DNA of 64,000 nt from Solibacillus merdavium (GTDB lineage: Bacteria > Bacillota > Bacilli > Bacillales_A > Planococcaceae): NCBI RefSeq assembly GCF_014836935.1, contig NZ_JACSPW010000005.1:1-64000 (forward strand). The letters run 5' to 3'. Under the pieces are notes generated by a model that was given only the letters and a program-made list of their open reading frames with translations, did not search any database and was not told where the DNA came from. Of the stretch, positions 8,689-18,579 are shown piece after piece. A program made the translations under genes and the position numbers. The number at the start of each line of letters is the position of its first letter. Positions within the stretch are counted from its first letter, which is position 1.

Positions 8689-9588
8689 ATGAAAGATGTT
8701 TATTTATTTAGTGGCTTTTTAGGCAGTGGCAAAACTTCCATGTTAACAGATGTAATCCGTCAATTGAAGGAAGCCGGATTAAAACCAGCCGTAATTATGA
8801 ATGAGTTGGGCAAGTTGCCTTTTGACTCACAAGCCGTAGAATCCGATGTCCCATTAAAGGAAATGCTAGAAGGCTGCATTTGCTGTAGTGGTGCAGAAAA
8901 GACCGAGGCGCAAATTCAATCGCTTTTACATGATCAACAATTTGATGTGTTAATTATTGAAACAACAGGCGCTGCGCATCCTGTAGAAGCACTTGATGCC
9001 GTATATTCACCATTATTTGCAGAACAGTTGAATATAAAAGGAATTGTTACAGTTGCTGATAGCCGATTATGGTTAGATCGCGCTGTCTTAACTCCACAAG
9101 TGCGCTCGTTGTTTATGGAGCAAATTCGCCATGCACACTTAATATTAGCGAATAAAACAGATTTACTGACAGATTCTGAACAAGCTCAAGTTGTATATGA
9201 GCTGCAAAGTTTTAATTCTAAAGCGTTCATCTTACAAACAACGAATGGTCGTGTTCCACTTAACTTATTGCAAAATATGCAATCGACAGCCCGTGTTTCA
9301 AAGGATGACATAGTATCGGCACGCATTGGTGAAAGCTTCAATTTAGGCTCTAGATTAGTACATTTTGATACTAGTTTCACTCAGGAACAGTTTGAAGATT
9401 GGATTCGGGAATTGCCGGAAACGGTTTACCGCATGAAGGGGTATGTGCCGATTGAAGGGATTAAAAACCCGATGCTGTTTCAATATGCGTACGGTATGGT
9501 GCAATGGCTGCCGGAATACGTGAAGATGGCACCAAGACTCGTAATAATCGGAGAGAATATAAAAGACGTGGAAATTATTGGACAATAA
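8689..9588 (+). CDS. COG0523 (CobW/ZNG1-like) GTPase metallochaperone
   Basis: This G3E-family P-loop GTPase has 299 residues. It has Walker A GFLGSGKT (9-16), the metal-binding CxCC motif in EGCICC (about 62-66) that defines COG0523, and the guanine-specificity motif NKTD near residue 152. A CobW C-terminal domain spans about 215-295. Family members insert or traffic metals, most often zinc. The substrate cannot be set from sequence: I see no Zur-box-like palindrome before it and no zinc enzyme beside it. Monocistronic, or read through from ctpB. A terminator follows about 80 bases later. Confidence 0.88.
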   Translation: MKDVYLFSGFLGSGKTSMLTDVIRQLKEAGLKPAVIMNELGKLPFDSQAVESDVPLKEMLEGCICCSGAEKTEAQIQSLLHDQQFDVLIIETTGAAHPVEALDAVYSPLFAEQLNIKGIVTVADSRLWLDRAVLTPQVRSLFMEQIRHAHLILANKTDLLTDSEQAQVVYELQSFNSKAFILQTTNGRVPLNLLQNMQSTARVSKDDIVSARIGESFNLGSRLVHFDTSFTQEQFEDWIRELPETVYRMKGYVPIEGIKNPMLFQYAYGMVQWLPEYVKMAPRLVIIGENIKDVEIIGQ

Positions 9589-9670
9589 CTCGTCAATACC
9601 TTTTCCAATGCAATGTTTGAGGGAATTGGATAAATTTATAGGAAAAATGAAGTGAGATTTAAGATTATAA

Positions 9671-9722
9671 GGCTTATAAATTGGTAGATGGACAACTTAC
9701 CAATTTATAGGCCATTTTTTTA
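9671..9722 (+). terminator. intrinsic terminator
   Basis: A 16-bp stem (9671-9686 with 9698-9713, one G-U pair) is followed by seven T. Confidence 0.88.
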
Positions 9723-9766
9723 TAATTTTTTCATTTACGATGGGATTACGAAAGGAGGCGTACAAA

Positions 9767-10468
9767 ATGAAAAAATTAATATTACCATTTTGTGCAGTAA
9801 TACTTTTTGCAACACAAGCACCCGTTGCGAATGCTAACGCAAACGAAGGGGGCAAAACAACTACAGGAATCAACTACTATCAATCAGCAGCAGAATATAA
9901 ATTGAAGCTGAATCAAAAATATAACTCTCAAAAAAAGACACCTCAAAAACAAGAGGTATCATCAAATACAGTTAAAAATACATCTGTTAAAGAAGTAAAG
10001 AAAGAGCAAACGTCAAATGTTCCTTCTACTAATGTAACGCCGTCAAAAGCAGAACAAGCAACAACAACAACGAATGCTACAACTAATCAAGTATCGGCAT
10101 TTGAAGAGAAAGTAGTAGAATTAACAAATGTTGAGCGTACTAAAAATGGTTTAAATGCTTTACAAATAGACAGACCATTAATGGCAGCAGCTCGCGAGAA
10201 ATCACAGGACATGAAAAACAATAACTATTTCTCTCATACTTCACCGACATTTGGCAGCCCATTTGATCGTTTAAAAGCATTGAATATTTCGTACAAAGCT
10301 GCAGGTGAAAATATCGCAAAAGGTCAAAAATCACCAGAGCAAGTTGTAGAAGCTTGGATGAACTCAGCAGGACATCGTGCAAATATTCTAGATAAAAATT
10401 TCACGCATATTGGTGTAGGCTATGTTAAAGATGGCCACATTTGGACACAGCAGTTTATTAAAAAGTAA
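9767..10468 (+). CDS. secreted CAP-domain (SCP/YkwD-like) protein
   Basis: This exported protein of 233 residues has a signal peptide ending near VANA. A low-complexity Thr/Lys/Gln-rich linker (about 35-105) follows, then a C-terminal CAP domain (about 110-233). CAP hallmarks are visible: NYFSHTSP with the conserved His, AGENIA, and WMNSAGHRANIL with the second His. The family is common on spore-forming Bacillales surfaces, and its biochemical activity is undefined. I chose the ATG at 9767, six bases after AAAGGAGGCG. The ATG at 9740 lies upstream of that site. Strong terminators flank the gene. Confidence 0.9.
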   Translation: MKKLILPFCAVILFATQAPVANANANEGGKTTTGINYYQSAAEYKLKLNQKYNSQKKTPQKQEVSSNTVKNTSVKEVKKEQTSNVPSTNVTPSKAEQATTTTNATTNQVSAFEEKVVELTNVERTKNGLNALQIDRPLMAAAREKSQDMKNNNYFSHTSPTFGSPFDRLKALNISYKAAGENIAKGQKSPEQVVEAWMNSAGHRANILDKNFTHIGVGYVKDGHIWTQQFIKK

Positions 10469-10494
10469 ACACAATAAATATATCTTGAATTATT

Positions 10495-10528
10495 AGTACA
10501 TCACTTATATAAAGTGATGTACTTTTTT
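10495..10528 (+). terminator. intrinsic terminator
   Basis: AGTACATCACTT pairs with AAGTGATGTACT across a five-base loop, followed by TTTTTT. Confidence 0.92.
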
Positions 10529-10969
10529 GTTCTTATAACATGTATAAGTTCCAAGAAACCAAAATGGATTTTTAGTAACGCTGGCATCGTAATAATAGTT
10601 TATGTGAATAATAATTATTTTAAATTATACATACTGAATTAGGGTGATATATGTTTAACTTTAACGCAAATATTTTATATAGGCTTCAATTGTGCTACAA
10701 TTAACGGTATACTTATATTTGCTTTAAAATAAAGCGGTGCAAAATCGTTATATAAGTTGTGGTGAATTCCCAAAAAATACTTTTCGAGAATAATGATAAT
10801 AAATGGGATATATGAATATACGTTGAGAATACGTATAAAAAAACTATTTTAAGAAAAAATTAACGTAAATTAAATGGCAGACTAAATAATATGATATTTA
10901 TCGAAGCATGTTGAAATGTCTTGATGCATAAAATATAAAAAATGACATTTGCTTTGTTAGGAGAAAATT
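10529..10969. other. intergenic region upstream of murG
   Basis: About 440 AT-rich bases contain no ORF with a credible ribosome binding site. The only feature I can support is the murG promoter candidate at 10911-10939. The rest is unexplained and may hold further regulatory sequence. Confidence 0.4.
10911..10939 (+). promoter_or_regulatory. candidate sigma-A promoter of murG
   Basis: TTGAAA (10911-10916) and TATAAA (10934-10939) are separated by exactly 17 bases and lie about 30 bases before the murG start codon. Confidence 0.55.
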
Positions 10970-12046
10970 ATGAACGAAAAATCAATTATTTTAACAGGTG
11001 GGGGAACAGCCGGTCACGTATCATTAAATGAGGCAATCATTCCATCATTATTAGAAGCAGGATATAAAGTACATTATATTGGTTCGCAGGCAGGTATAGA
11101 AAAAGAACTTATAGGAAATGCATTTCCAACATTGCCTTATCACAGTATTGCAAGTGGGAAGCTACGCCGTTACTTTTCAATGCAGAACTTTACAGATCCG
11201 TTCAAAGTGTTGGTAGGGGTCACACAGGCTTTTACTATTATTAAGCGAGTAAAACCGACTGTAATCTTCTCAAAAGGTGGTTTTGTGTCGGTTCCGGTAG
11301 TCATAGCAGCAAAACTGGCGAATATTCCGGTCGTTGTACACGAATCTGACGTTACACCAGGTTTGGCAAATAAAATTTCATTGCCATTCGCATCTCATAT
11401 TTTTACCGTATTTAAAGAGACTATGAAACATTTACCGAGCGATAAAGCGACATGTACCGGCTCGATTATCCGCCAACAACTTTTTGAAGGTAACCGCGAA
11501 CGTGGTTTAGCCTTATGCAATTTTACTTCGGATAAAAAGGTACTTCTTGTTATGGGGGGCAGCTTAGGTTCTGTCGTAATAAATGATGCGCTTCGAAGCA
11601 ACTTGCCGACATTGCTCGAAAATTATCAAATCATTCACCTTTGTGGCAAGGGGAATAAGGATACGTCATTTGATAATCTGGAGGGCTATTGCCAATTTGA
11701 ATATGTGACGAATGAATTGCCGGACTTGTTATATGCAACAGATTATGTCGTATCGAGAGCAGGCTCTAATTCAATATTCGAATTTTTAACATTGCATAAG
11801 CCGATGCTTCTTATTCCTCTATCAGCTGCAAAAAGTCGTGGGGATCAAATATTAAATGCAAATCTGTTTAAAAAACAGGGTTTCGCACAAGTATTAGATG
11901 AAGAGAAATTGACAAAAGAATCGTTTTTACAAGCCATCAATCACCTTTCTGCAATGGCAGATGAAATGATTGACCATATGGCTGAGGTTGAACATCCTAA
12001 AACACCGAAGGAAATGGTCGGATTAATTACACAATACGAAAAATAA
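10970..12046 (+). CDS. murG: UDP-GlcNAc:lipid I N-acetylglucosaminyltransferase MurG
   Basis: This 358-residue GT28-family enzyme converts lipid I to lipid II on the inner face of the membrane in peptidoglycan synthesis. Visible motifs are GGGTAGHV at the N-terminus, FSKGGFVSVPVVIAA, HESDVTPGLANKI, MGGSLGS, and SRAGSNSIFEFL, which corresponds to the nucleotide-sugar site. HESD and SRAGSN variants match the staphylococcal/B. cereus second-type MurG better than the type in the division cluster. The gene is alone here, not in a dcw cluster. The ATG follows TTAGGAG. A second MurG elsewhere in the genome is possible. Confidence 0.92.
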   Translation: MNEKSIILTGGGTAGHVSLNEAIIPSLLEAGYKVHYIGSQAGIEKELIGNAFPTLPYHSIASGKLRRYFSMQNFTDPFKVLVGVTQAFTIIKRVKPTVIFSKGGFVSVPVVIAAKLANIPVVVHESDVTPGLANKISLPFASHIFTVFKETMKHLPSDKATCTGSIIRQQLFEGNRERGLALCNFTSDKKVLLVMGGSLGSVVINDALRSNLPTLLENYQIIHLCGKGNKDTSFDNLEGYCQFEYVTNELPDLLYATDYVVSRAGSNSIFEFLTLHKPMLLIPLSAAKSRGDQILNANLFKKQGFAQVLDEEKLTKESFLQAINHLSAMADEMIDHMAEVEHPKTPKEMVGLITQYEK

Positions 12047-12090
12047 AAAGCGAGAGGCGTCCCAACAATGTGGAGAATGCCTTTCGCTTT
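12047..12090 (+). terminator. terminator-like hairpin after murG
   Basis: A 12-bp stem (12047-12058 with 12079-12090) has a 20-base loop and flanking A and T triplets. It lies between murG and the convergent acetyltransferase gene, so it may serve both strands. Confidence 0.65.
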
Positions 12091-12119
12091 AAGTTTATAG
12101 GTTAGTGTAAAGAATTGCT

Positions 12120-12668
12120 TTACATTGCTTGTTCTTCTGCTTCCTCTTGAGTGTGAGCAGTTGTTAAGTAGAACAGGTCTTTTGGTATTTTAAATAAACG
12201 GAATTTAGTAGGACCTTGATTGATTTCTTCAAAAAGCAGGGGATTTGTATCCTCAGCATCAATTACATAAGGTAATTTTGATGCTGCTGCCTGCGATCGG
12301 CCATTTTCTTCCCGTACACGTAAAAATACTGTATGGAAATCGTAATCAAAAAACAACTCATTTAAAAATGCCAGCTTTGCTTTTTGATTGTAGCCTACTC
12401 CTTGAAATGGTTTGCCAATCCAAGTACCTAAAAATCCGGCACCATCCTGAATATCAAAGATGCTAATTGTACCGATTGGAGCGCCCCATTCATCGACGAT
12501 TGTGCGTGAGATTGTTTGGCCATTTTGCTCTTCTTCGATTAATTGTTTTGTCATAAATAAATACTCCTCAGCGGAAGTTGCTTTTTGACGAACGAACGGA
12601 AACACAGACGGATGACGTAATAACTCGTATAATTCTGCAGTTTCTTGAAGATCTCTTTGTTTTAACAT
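12120..12668 (-). CDS. GNAT-family N-acetyltransferase
   Basis: This 182-residue protein has the RimJ/RimL-like GNAT layout: N-terminal TAELYELLRHPSVFPFVR, then a beta strand with GAPIGTISIFD. The acetyl-CoA binding loop GKPFQGVGYN replaces the usual Q/RxxGxG/A, and LRVREENGRSQAAASKL follows. It would transfer an acetyl group from acetyl-CoA to an amine. The acceptor is unknown. The gene is convergent with murG. The ATG follows AAAAGGAGGCG. The acidic C-terminal tail is unusual for the family but short. Confidence 0.85.
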   Translation of the reverse strand: MLKQRDLQETAELYELLRHPSVFPFVRQKATSAEEYLFMTKQLIEEEQNGQTISRTIVDEWGAPIGTISIFDIQDGAGFLGTWIGKPFQGVGYNQKAKLAFLNELFFDYDFHTVFLRVREENGRSQAAASKLPYVIDAEDTNPLLFEEINQGPTKFRLFKIPKDLFYLTTAHTQEEAEEQAM

Positions 12669-13052
12669 GTGAAACGCCTCCTTTTAAGAAGAAAATGGTA
12701 GAGCCTGTAGAAAAGAAATTAGTGTAAATAATCTTCTAATGCTAAAAGGTTCTTTATCATAAGGCAGTAGTCATTTCGAACTTGATCTTACCTAAAAGAA
12801 TTTGACGTTAAACTATGGAACATAATTTGCCGGTCTCGCTCTATCCTAGACAAATAAAACAATATCGAAATAAGAATTATATCTACATTTTATTATAATA
12901 TATTCTCTTGACGCAACTTTCAAGCTCGAAAAAAACATTTTTTTCTACTATTAGTCTATATATTCTGAATGTTCTAATTAATAATAATATTGATGACAAT
13001 TTGTTTTTTGTCAAAGTATAATATAGTAATTATGAGAAGGTGAGGCGAAAGA
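12669..13052. other. intergenic region with dapF promoter
   Basis: This AT-rich spacer separates the divergent acetyltransferase and dapF genes. The only supported item is the promoter candidate ATGACA (12993-12998), an 18-base spacer, and TATAAT (13017-13022), which lies 30 bases before dapF. No ORF with a ribosome binding site was found. Confidence 0.5.
12993..13022 (+). promoter_or_regulatory. candidate sigma-A promoter of dapF
   Basis: A perfect -10 box TATAAT (13017-13022) has ATGACA 18 bases upstream. The start codon follows after about 30 bases, which leaves a short leader carrying the GAGAAGGTGAGG ribosome binding site. Confidence 0.55.
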
Positions 13053-14018
13053 ATGAAAGTACAATTAGTTAAAGTTCACGGTTCAGGAAATACATTTTAT
13101 TTATACGAAGCATTATATGACGATAAGCTTGATTTTGTGAACATGGCTAAGCAATTATGTGATCCTTCTATAAATGGAGGAGCAGATGGACTGTTGCTCG
13201 TTTTGCCCTCCGATATTGCCGATGCAAAAATGCGTGTAATAAACGCGGATGGTTCGGAAGCTTCCATGTGCGGCAATGGCTTACGCTGTGTTGCGCGCCA
13301 TGTATGTGAAAAATTGGAAGTCGATGAAGCGCTTATCGAAACGATGCATGCTTGTTTAGCAGTTAAAAAAGAGGCTCCTATTTTTGAGCAGCTACCAACT
13401 TATTCAGTAGAGATTTCCCCAATTTCTTTTGAATTATCATCTTTGCCAATGTTCTTAGAGGATAAGCTAGAATTGCACCATGAACGAATCCCGGCATTTT
13501 CTGAAGAAATACCTTTTACAGCTGTTTCTGTTCCCAATCCACATTTAATTGGAATTGTGGACAAAAAATATATTGAAAATACATCCCATCAACAGCAGCT
13601 AGCTGCATTTTTAAATTCGGATAATGACTATTGCCCGGATGGTGTAAATGTCAGCTATGTGCTACCTATATCAAACAATGAAATTTTCGTTCGCACGTAT
13701 GAGCGTGGTGTAGGTTTTACAAATGCATGTGGAACTGCAATGACTGCTTCAGCATTAATTTCTATAATGGAGAACATTGTTTCGGATAATTTAATTACGG
13801 TTTATAATCCGGGTGGCTTCGTTCAGTGTTCGGTTACACAATATAATGATAAATGGACACTTGCTCTTATAGGAAATGCTACTATTGTAGGGTATTATGA
13901 TATTGAATATATTGGTAATAAAATAGAGTTTATTAATTGTGTTATGTCAGAAGAGCAAGTACAATATGATAAATGTAATATTTTTGCAGAAAACAAGTTA
14001 ATAAGTATTACAAAGTGA
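13053..14018 (+). CDS. dapF: diaminopimelate epimerase DapF
   Basis: This 321-residue enzyme converts LL- to meso-diaminopimelate for lysine and peptidoglycan synthesis. Both catalytic cysteines are present: Cys73 in SMCGNGLRC and Cys226 in ERGVGFTNACGTA. The substrate loop VHGSGN and GGADGLLLV are also visible. The second motif reads GFTNACGTAM rather than the usual GETxACGTGA, a departure seen in divergent Bacillales copies. It is about 35-45 residues longer than typical DapF, with the extra length at the C-terminus. The GGDEF gene starts 25 bases downstream and may be co-transcribed. Confidence 0.9.
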   Translation: MKVQLVKVHGSGNTFYLYEALYDDKLDFVNMAKQLCDPSINGGADGLLLVLPSDIADAKMRVINADGSEASMCGNGLRCVARHVCEKLEVDEALIETMHACLAVKKEAPIFEQLPTYSVEISPISFELSSLPMFLEDKLELHHERIPAFSEEIPFTAVSVPNPHLIGIVDKKYIENTSHQQQLAAFLNSDNDYCPDGVNVSYVLPISNNEIFVRTYERGVGFTNACGTAMTASALISIMENIVSDNLITVYNPGGFVQCSVTQYNDKWTLALIGNATIVGYYDIEYIGNKIEFINCVMSEEQVQYDKCNIFAENKLISITK

Positions 14019-14043
14019 AAAGTGCTATAGGGGGATGCAAGCA

Positions 14044-16077
14044 ATGAACGCCATTTTTTCCGTAAATCAATTGGATTTGTTATTCAAGAATAGTAGTGAT
14101 GCGGTTTTCTTTATGGAAAGAGTAAATGATGGGTACCGCTATATTTTTGTTAACGAAACGGCTATAGATTTAATTAACGTTAATCCTACCGGCAAGTTAT
14201 TAGAACAAGTCGTCCCTTCCCATTTAGCGAAAACGATTATTCAAAACTACAATTTGACTTTACAAAATCAAAAACAAATGGAATACGAAGATTATACGTA
14301 TGATAAAATGGAAGTTCGAAAGCAGCGTACGACATCAATACCTGTATTTTTGAATGAAAAAACTTATATTTTGGCAATTACAAAAGAAGTTTCCCTCGGC
14401 CGTGACTTAGAAGACAAATATCTTTTCATGCGCTCATTACATTCCAGTTCATTTATATCAACACTTTTAGTATCCAATGACATGCATTTGCTCGAAGCAA
14501 ATCCTACTTTTATTCATGAATTTAGTATTTGTATGGAAGAAGCTCATAGTCAATCCTTGTTTGATATGAAATTTATGGATAGTAAAAGTGTAAAAACTCT
14601 CAAAAAATATATAAATCGGGTTCAAAACGGGGAAAGTATTCAATCGAAGATGCTATATTTTATTGATAAAAATAATGAGCGTCGATGTTTTACTGCTTCC
14701 TTCTCCTCCCTGACAAGTAATGATGAGACAATAGCTGTATTTATTATGCTGCACGAAATCACAGAGTTTATTAAACAAGAGCAAGCTTTGCGTACAGCAT
14801 CACATGGTTTGGAAATGTTTAAAAATGCAATCAGTACCGTAGCGGATGTTATTTTTACCGATGTGAATGGCGTAATCACTGATATTAATGAACGTGTCAT
14901 AAAAAATACAGGCTATAGTCGTGAAGAGATTATTGGGAATACACATCATATTTTCAATTCTGGCACCCATAACAAAGAGTTTTTCACAAATTTATGGAAC
15001 ACTGTTAAAGAGGGAAATGTGTGGCGGGATGAAGTTTGTAATCGTAAGAAAAACGGGGAAATATATTGGGTCGATTCCACAATCGTGCCATTAAAAAATG
15101 AACTAGGGAAAATCGAACAATTTTTCACTGTGCAATATAACATTACATCGGAAAAACAACTGCTGTCCGAGTTATACAAAATCGAACACATTTTCCGTGC
15201 TATTACAGACAATACGAACGACTTTATCGTAGTTACGGATAGTTTTGGGAAAATCAAATATGCGTCACCATCATATTTGAGGAAACTAGGTTACGAAGAG
15301 GTTGAATTAATTGGCACTCCGTACGAAGATTTGCTAATGCCTGAAAGTATGGGGATATGGCAAGAAGCGTTAAACCCAAAAGAAATTGATTTAGTAAAAG
15401 AACTGAAAATCGAGCTGCTACTACATAAAAAGGATAATAGTCCAATTTGGACTGAGGGCAGTTATACGATGTCTCTCGATTTATCGCAGCATGAAATTTC
15501 GGAAATCGTGATGGTATCCAGAGAAATTACCGAGCGCAAAGAACTGGAAGATAAGTTGACCTATTTAGCTTATCATGATAGTTTAACGCAACTTGGCAAT
15601 CGCAGAAAACTTTATAAAGACTTCCCTATGATTCAAAATGAGGCAATTCTATCCGATACGAGCATTGCAATCTTTTATCTCGACGGCGACAACTTCAAAC
15701 AAGTAAATGATTTACATGGACATGATGTAGGAGATGAGTTTTTAAAACAGTTTGGCAAATCTCTCGTAAAAAGTGTTCGACAAGAAGATTTAGTCGTTAG
15801 ATTAGGCGGTGATGAATTTTTAATCGTCTTTACAGGTTTATCAAATTCCGAAACAGAGCGTGTTATTCAAATCGAACAAATAATGAATCGAATTAAAGAA
15901 AATCTGGATATCGGATGGAGAATAAGAGGGGTCCATTTCTCTCCAACTGTTTCAATTGGGATCTCCATTTACCCGCAGCATAGTGAATGCCTGGATGATC
16001 TCATAGATTTGGCAGACCAGGCATTATATCAGGCAAAACAGTCCTCACAATATCAATATTGTATAAGCGACGTCTAA
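14044..16077 (+). CDS. diguanylate cyclase with four PAS domains
   Basis: This cytoplasmic 677-residue sensor/output protein has no membrane helix. Four PAS units run from about 1-115, 120-250, 265-380 and 385-505. The third has the typical TDVNGVITDINERVIKNTGYSREEIIG opening. A GGDEF domain (about 510-677) ends the protein. The catalytic motif GGDEF is intact (588-592), and the inhibitory I-site RQED lies at the correct five-residue spacing (579-582). It should make cyclic di-GMP from two GTP under product inhibition. I chose the ATG at 14044, nine bases after GGGGG. The ATG at 14035 abuts that site. Confidence 0.92.
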   Translation: MNAIFSVNQLDLLFKNSSDAVFFMERVNDGYRYIFVNETAIDLINVNPTGKLLEQVVPSHLAKTIIQNYNLTLQNQKQMEYEDYTYDKMEVRKQRTTSIPVFLNEKTYILAITKEVSLGRDLEDKYLFMRSLHSSSFISTLLVSNDMHLLEANPTFIHEFSICMEEAHSQSLFDMKFMDSKSVKTLKKYINRVQNGESIQSKMLYFIDKNNERRCFTASFSSLTSNDETIAVFIMLHEITEFIKQEQALRTASHGLEMFKNAISTVADVIFTDVNGVITDINERVIKNTGYSREEIIGNTHHIFNSGTHNKEFFTNLWNTVKEGNVWRDEVCNRKKNGEIYWVDSTIVPLKNELGKIEQFFTVQYNITSEKQLLSELYKIEHIFRAITDNTNDFIVVTDSFGKIKYASPSYLRKLGYEEVELIGTPYEDLLMPESMGIWQEALNPKEIDLVKELKIELLLHKKDNSPIWTEGSYTMSLDLSQHEISEIVMVSREITERKELEDKLTYLAYHDSLTQLGNRRKLYKDFPMIQNEAILSDTSIAIFYLDGDNFKQVNDLHGHDVGDEFLKQFGKSLVKSVRQEDLVVRLGGDEFLIVFTGLSNSETERVIQIEQIMNRIKENLDIGWRIRGVHFSPTVSIGISIYPQHSECLDDLIDLADQALYQAKQSSQYQYCISDV

Positions 16078-16095
16078 CATAATAGCTAAAGGTGG

Positions 16096-16124
16096 TACGG
16101 AATATTATTCCGTATCTTTTTTTT
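16096..16124 (+). terminator. intrinsic terminator
   Basis: TACGGAAT (16096-16103) pairs with ATTCCGTA (16107-16114), followed by TC and eight T. Confidence 0.85.
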
Positions 16125-16190
16125 ATCTCAAATACAAATGGTACACTAGATAGTAATAATAGATTTTATTTGATTGAAAGAGGGAAAGGC

Positions 16191-16862
16191 ATGAGTCAAA
16201 AAATATTAATTGTTGAAGACGAAAAGAATATCGCTCGTTTTTTGGAGCTAGAACTTCAGCACGAACAATTTGAAACGATGGTCGCATATGATGGGAGAAC
16301 TGGTCTTGAATTAGCGCAAAGTGAAATGTTTAATTGTATTTTACTAGATGTGATGTTACCTCAGTTAAATGGGATTGAAGTATGCCGCAGAATAAGAAAG
16401 ACAAGTGATGTACCGATTCTTTTAATTACTGCACGTGACGAAGTGATGGACCGAGTTGCAGGACTTGATGCGGGGGCGGATGATTATATTGTGAAGCCTT
16501 TTGCCATTGAGGAGTTACTTGCTAGGATTCGTTCTATATTAAGAAGGGTAAAGCATACTCATGCTTCCAAAACATTGATTGTCCGTGATTTGGAGATTGA
16601 TGTGAACGCTTATGAAGTGGTATTTGAAAAGAATAAGATCGAGTTAACTCGGAAGGAATTTGATTTATTAAAGCTCCTTGTGGAAAATAAAAATCATGTA
16701 TGTACTCGTGAGCTCATTTTAGAAACCGTTTGGGGCTTTGATTCAGAAGTAGAAACGAATGTGGTCGATGTATATATTCGGCATTTACGTACGAAACTTC
16801 AATCAAACAATGACCCGTATATCGAAACTGTTCGTGGGGTAGGATATGTGATGCGCGGATGA
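16191..16862 (+). CDS. arlR: OmpR-family response regulator, ArlR-like
   Basis: This response regulator has 223 residues. The receiver domain (1-120) carries the acidic pocket VEDE, the phosphoacceptor Asp53 in LLDVMLP and the Lys of VKPF. The winged-helix DNA-binding domain (about 128-223) includes LTRKEFDLL and the C-terminal [10 protein letters not shown]. The start at 16191 follows AGGGAAAGG. The longer reading frame upstream has no ribosome binding site. Its stop codon overlaps the start of the kinase gene by four bases (ATGA), so the pair is translationally coupled. It is named ArlR for its partner's resemblance to ArlS. Confidence 0.9.
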   Translation: MSQKILIVEDEKNIARFLELELQHEQFETMVAYDGRTGLELAQSEMFNCILLDVMLPQLNGIEVCRRIRKTSDVPILLITARDEVMDRVAGLDAGADDYIVKPFAIEELLARIRSILRRVKHTHASKTLIVRDLEIDVNAYEVVFEKNKIELTRKEFDLLKLLVENKNHVCTRELILETVWGFDSEVETNVVDVYIRHLRTKLQSNNDPYIETVRGVGYVMRG

Positions 16863-18265
16863 AAAAAAGGTATATAAAACAATTACATCTATCATTAAAA
16901 ACAAAGTGGATGCTTGCTGTAGGAGTAACAATTTTCATCAGCTACGCACTAATCTCAATTGTACTGTATATTGCATTACAAACTTGGCTTATAAACAATG
17001 AAGAGAAAAATGCAATCCGTACGATAGATGATATGTCCACTTTTTTTGAAGCACAGGAGAACACTGTTACAATACAGAAACTGCAAAATAATTCTGCTTT
17101 AATGAAAGCAATATTGACCCAAGAACAAACTGTACGTATTTTTAATTTGGATGGTATTGAAATTATGCGTATAAATGATGTAACACCTGCTGCACATTTT
17201 CCGGTTGAAGAAATGAATTATTTTTCAACTATTATAGAGAAACAATCAATTGACGGTACAGAAGGATATGTCATCCACAGGGCCGTTCAGATCGGACAAT
17301 TTCAAGGAATCATGCAGCTCATTCATCCATTGACGACATTCAATTCTATGATGAACTATATACTGACAACAATCCTAATCATCGGATTGGGTGCAATGCT
17401 TTTTTCTGTTACGATCAGTTATTATTTAGCCAATATATTAGTAAAACCGATTGTCCAACTTAGGGATGCAATGCATTTAGTGAGAAATAATGGGTTTAAA
17501 GCACAGCCACAATTCGATTACTCAGCACATGATGAAATAGGGGAATTGCTTCAGATGTATCGTACGTTGATGAATGAGCTTGAAATATCGTTTACAAAGC
17601 AGCAACAATTCGTTGCAGATGCATCCCATGAACTCCGGACACCTATTCAAGTTATCGAAGGACATTTATCTTTAATTAAACGGTGGGGAAAAGACGACCC
17701 GGAAATTATGATGGAATCATTAAATACATCTTTAACCGAAATTACGCGGATGAAAAAGATGATTGAAGAATTATTGCAATTGGCTCGCCGGGAAGATGCT
17801 GACGAATCTGCGGCAGCTAATATAGAAGAAGTTTATGAACAGGTGAAAGAAGAATTGCTACAACTCTATCCGAATGTACAATTCGATTTATCTGTTGTAG
17901 GACAGAGGGCGGATGCTGCAGTAACGGAACATGCGCTAGCGCAAATCTTTAGAAATATTATGAGTAATAGTATACGATATAATAGCAATGCACCAATTAT
18001 TCAAATAAGCATTCTTTATAGCGATACGGACTCAACAATATTAGTTACTATAGAAGATAATGGGCTCGGGATTTCTAAGGAGCATTTACCGTATATTTTT
18101 GATCGTTTTTATCGAGTCGATGAATCACGTACAAATGAAGTTGCTGGTACAGGGCTCGGCCTAAGCATTACGAAAATGCTTGTCGATAAGTATCGAATCG
18201 TGATGAAGGTGGAGAGTACTTTACAAAAAGGCACTATTTTTTCCCTGAAATTCCACAAAAAATAG
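16859..18265 (+). CDS. arlS: sensor histidine kinase, ArlS-like
   Basis: This 468-residue membrane kinase has two membrane helices (about 16-42 and 170-195) around an extracellular sensor, then HAMP (about 195-245), HisKA and HATPase domains. The H-box [17 protein letters not shown] has its phosphorylated His at 257. The following [18 protein letters not shown] closely resembles staphylococcal ArlS. DNGLGI and GTGLGLSI form the ATP site. ArlRS controls adhesion, autolysis and virulence traits in Staphylococcus. The signal and regulon here are unknown. Confidence 0.88.
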   Translation: MKKRYIKQLHLSLKTKWMLAVGVTIFISYALISIVLYIALQTWLINNEEKNAIRTIDDMSTFFEAQENTVTIQKLQNNSALMKAILTQEQTVRIFNLDGIEIMRINDVTPAAHFPVEEMNYFSTIIEKQSIDGTEGYVIHRAVQIGQFQGIMQLIHPLTTFNSMMNYILTTILIIGLGAMLFSVTISYYLANILVKPIVQLRDAMHLVRNNGFKAQPQFDYSAHDEIGELLQMYRTLMNELEISFTKQQQFVADASHELRTPIQVIEGHLSLIKRWGKDDPEIMMESLNTSLTEITRMKKMIEELLQLARREDADESAAANIEEVYEQVKEELLQLYPNVQFDLSVVGQRADAAVTEHALAQIFRNIMSNSIRYNSNAPIIQISILYSDTDSTILVTIEDNGLGISKEHLPYIFDRFYRVDESRTNEVAGTGLGLSITKMLVDKYRIVMKVESTLQKGTIFSLKFHKK

Positions 18266-18579
18266 AATAATTTTAGTCAATCTATTTATTATTTCAATAG
18301 TTCAAGAAAAAATATGCTTAATTTTATAAAAAGAGTTGTATTTTTTGTGAAGAGTAGTAAGATTGAGATGGAAAAAACGTTCTTCCCCCTTTTATAATGT
18401 GCTTTTAGTCTGTGTGGAAGAGTGGTAAAATATTATTTGATTTATTTTGGTAGATAAAAAAGTGATACTTTATTATCAACATAGGGAAGATAATAATTTT
18501 AATATTGTGGTATATAAAATTATTTCTTCCTAAGTAAATTATTGGAACAGCCATAAGGCAAAATTTGGAGGTTATTTTC
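18266..18579. other. intergenic region upstream of odhA
   Basis: This AT-rich leader and promoter region of odhAB contains a TATAAT near 18394 without a convincing -35 partner. No clear catabolite-response element or terminator was found. The odhA ribosome binding site TTTGGAGGT is at 18564-18572. Confidence 0.4.

Noticed and set aside
16085-16120. AAAGGTGGTACGG resembles the T-box sequence AGGGTGGnACCGCG before a terminator
   Set aside because: There is no upstream T-box leader (no stem I, no specifier loop), the site follows a GGDEF gene, and the match covers only the terminator's left side.
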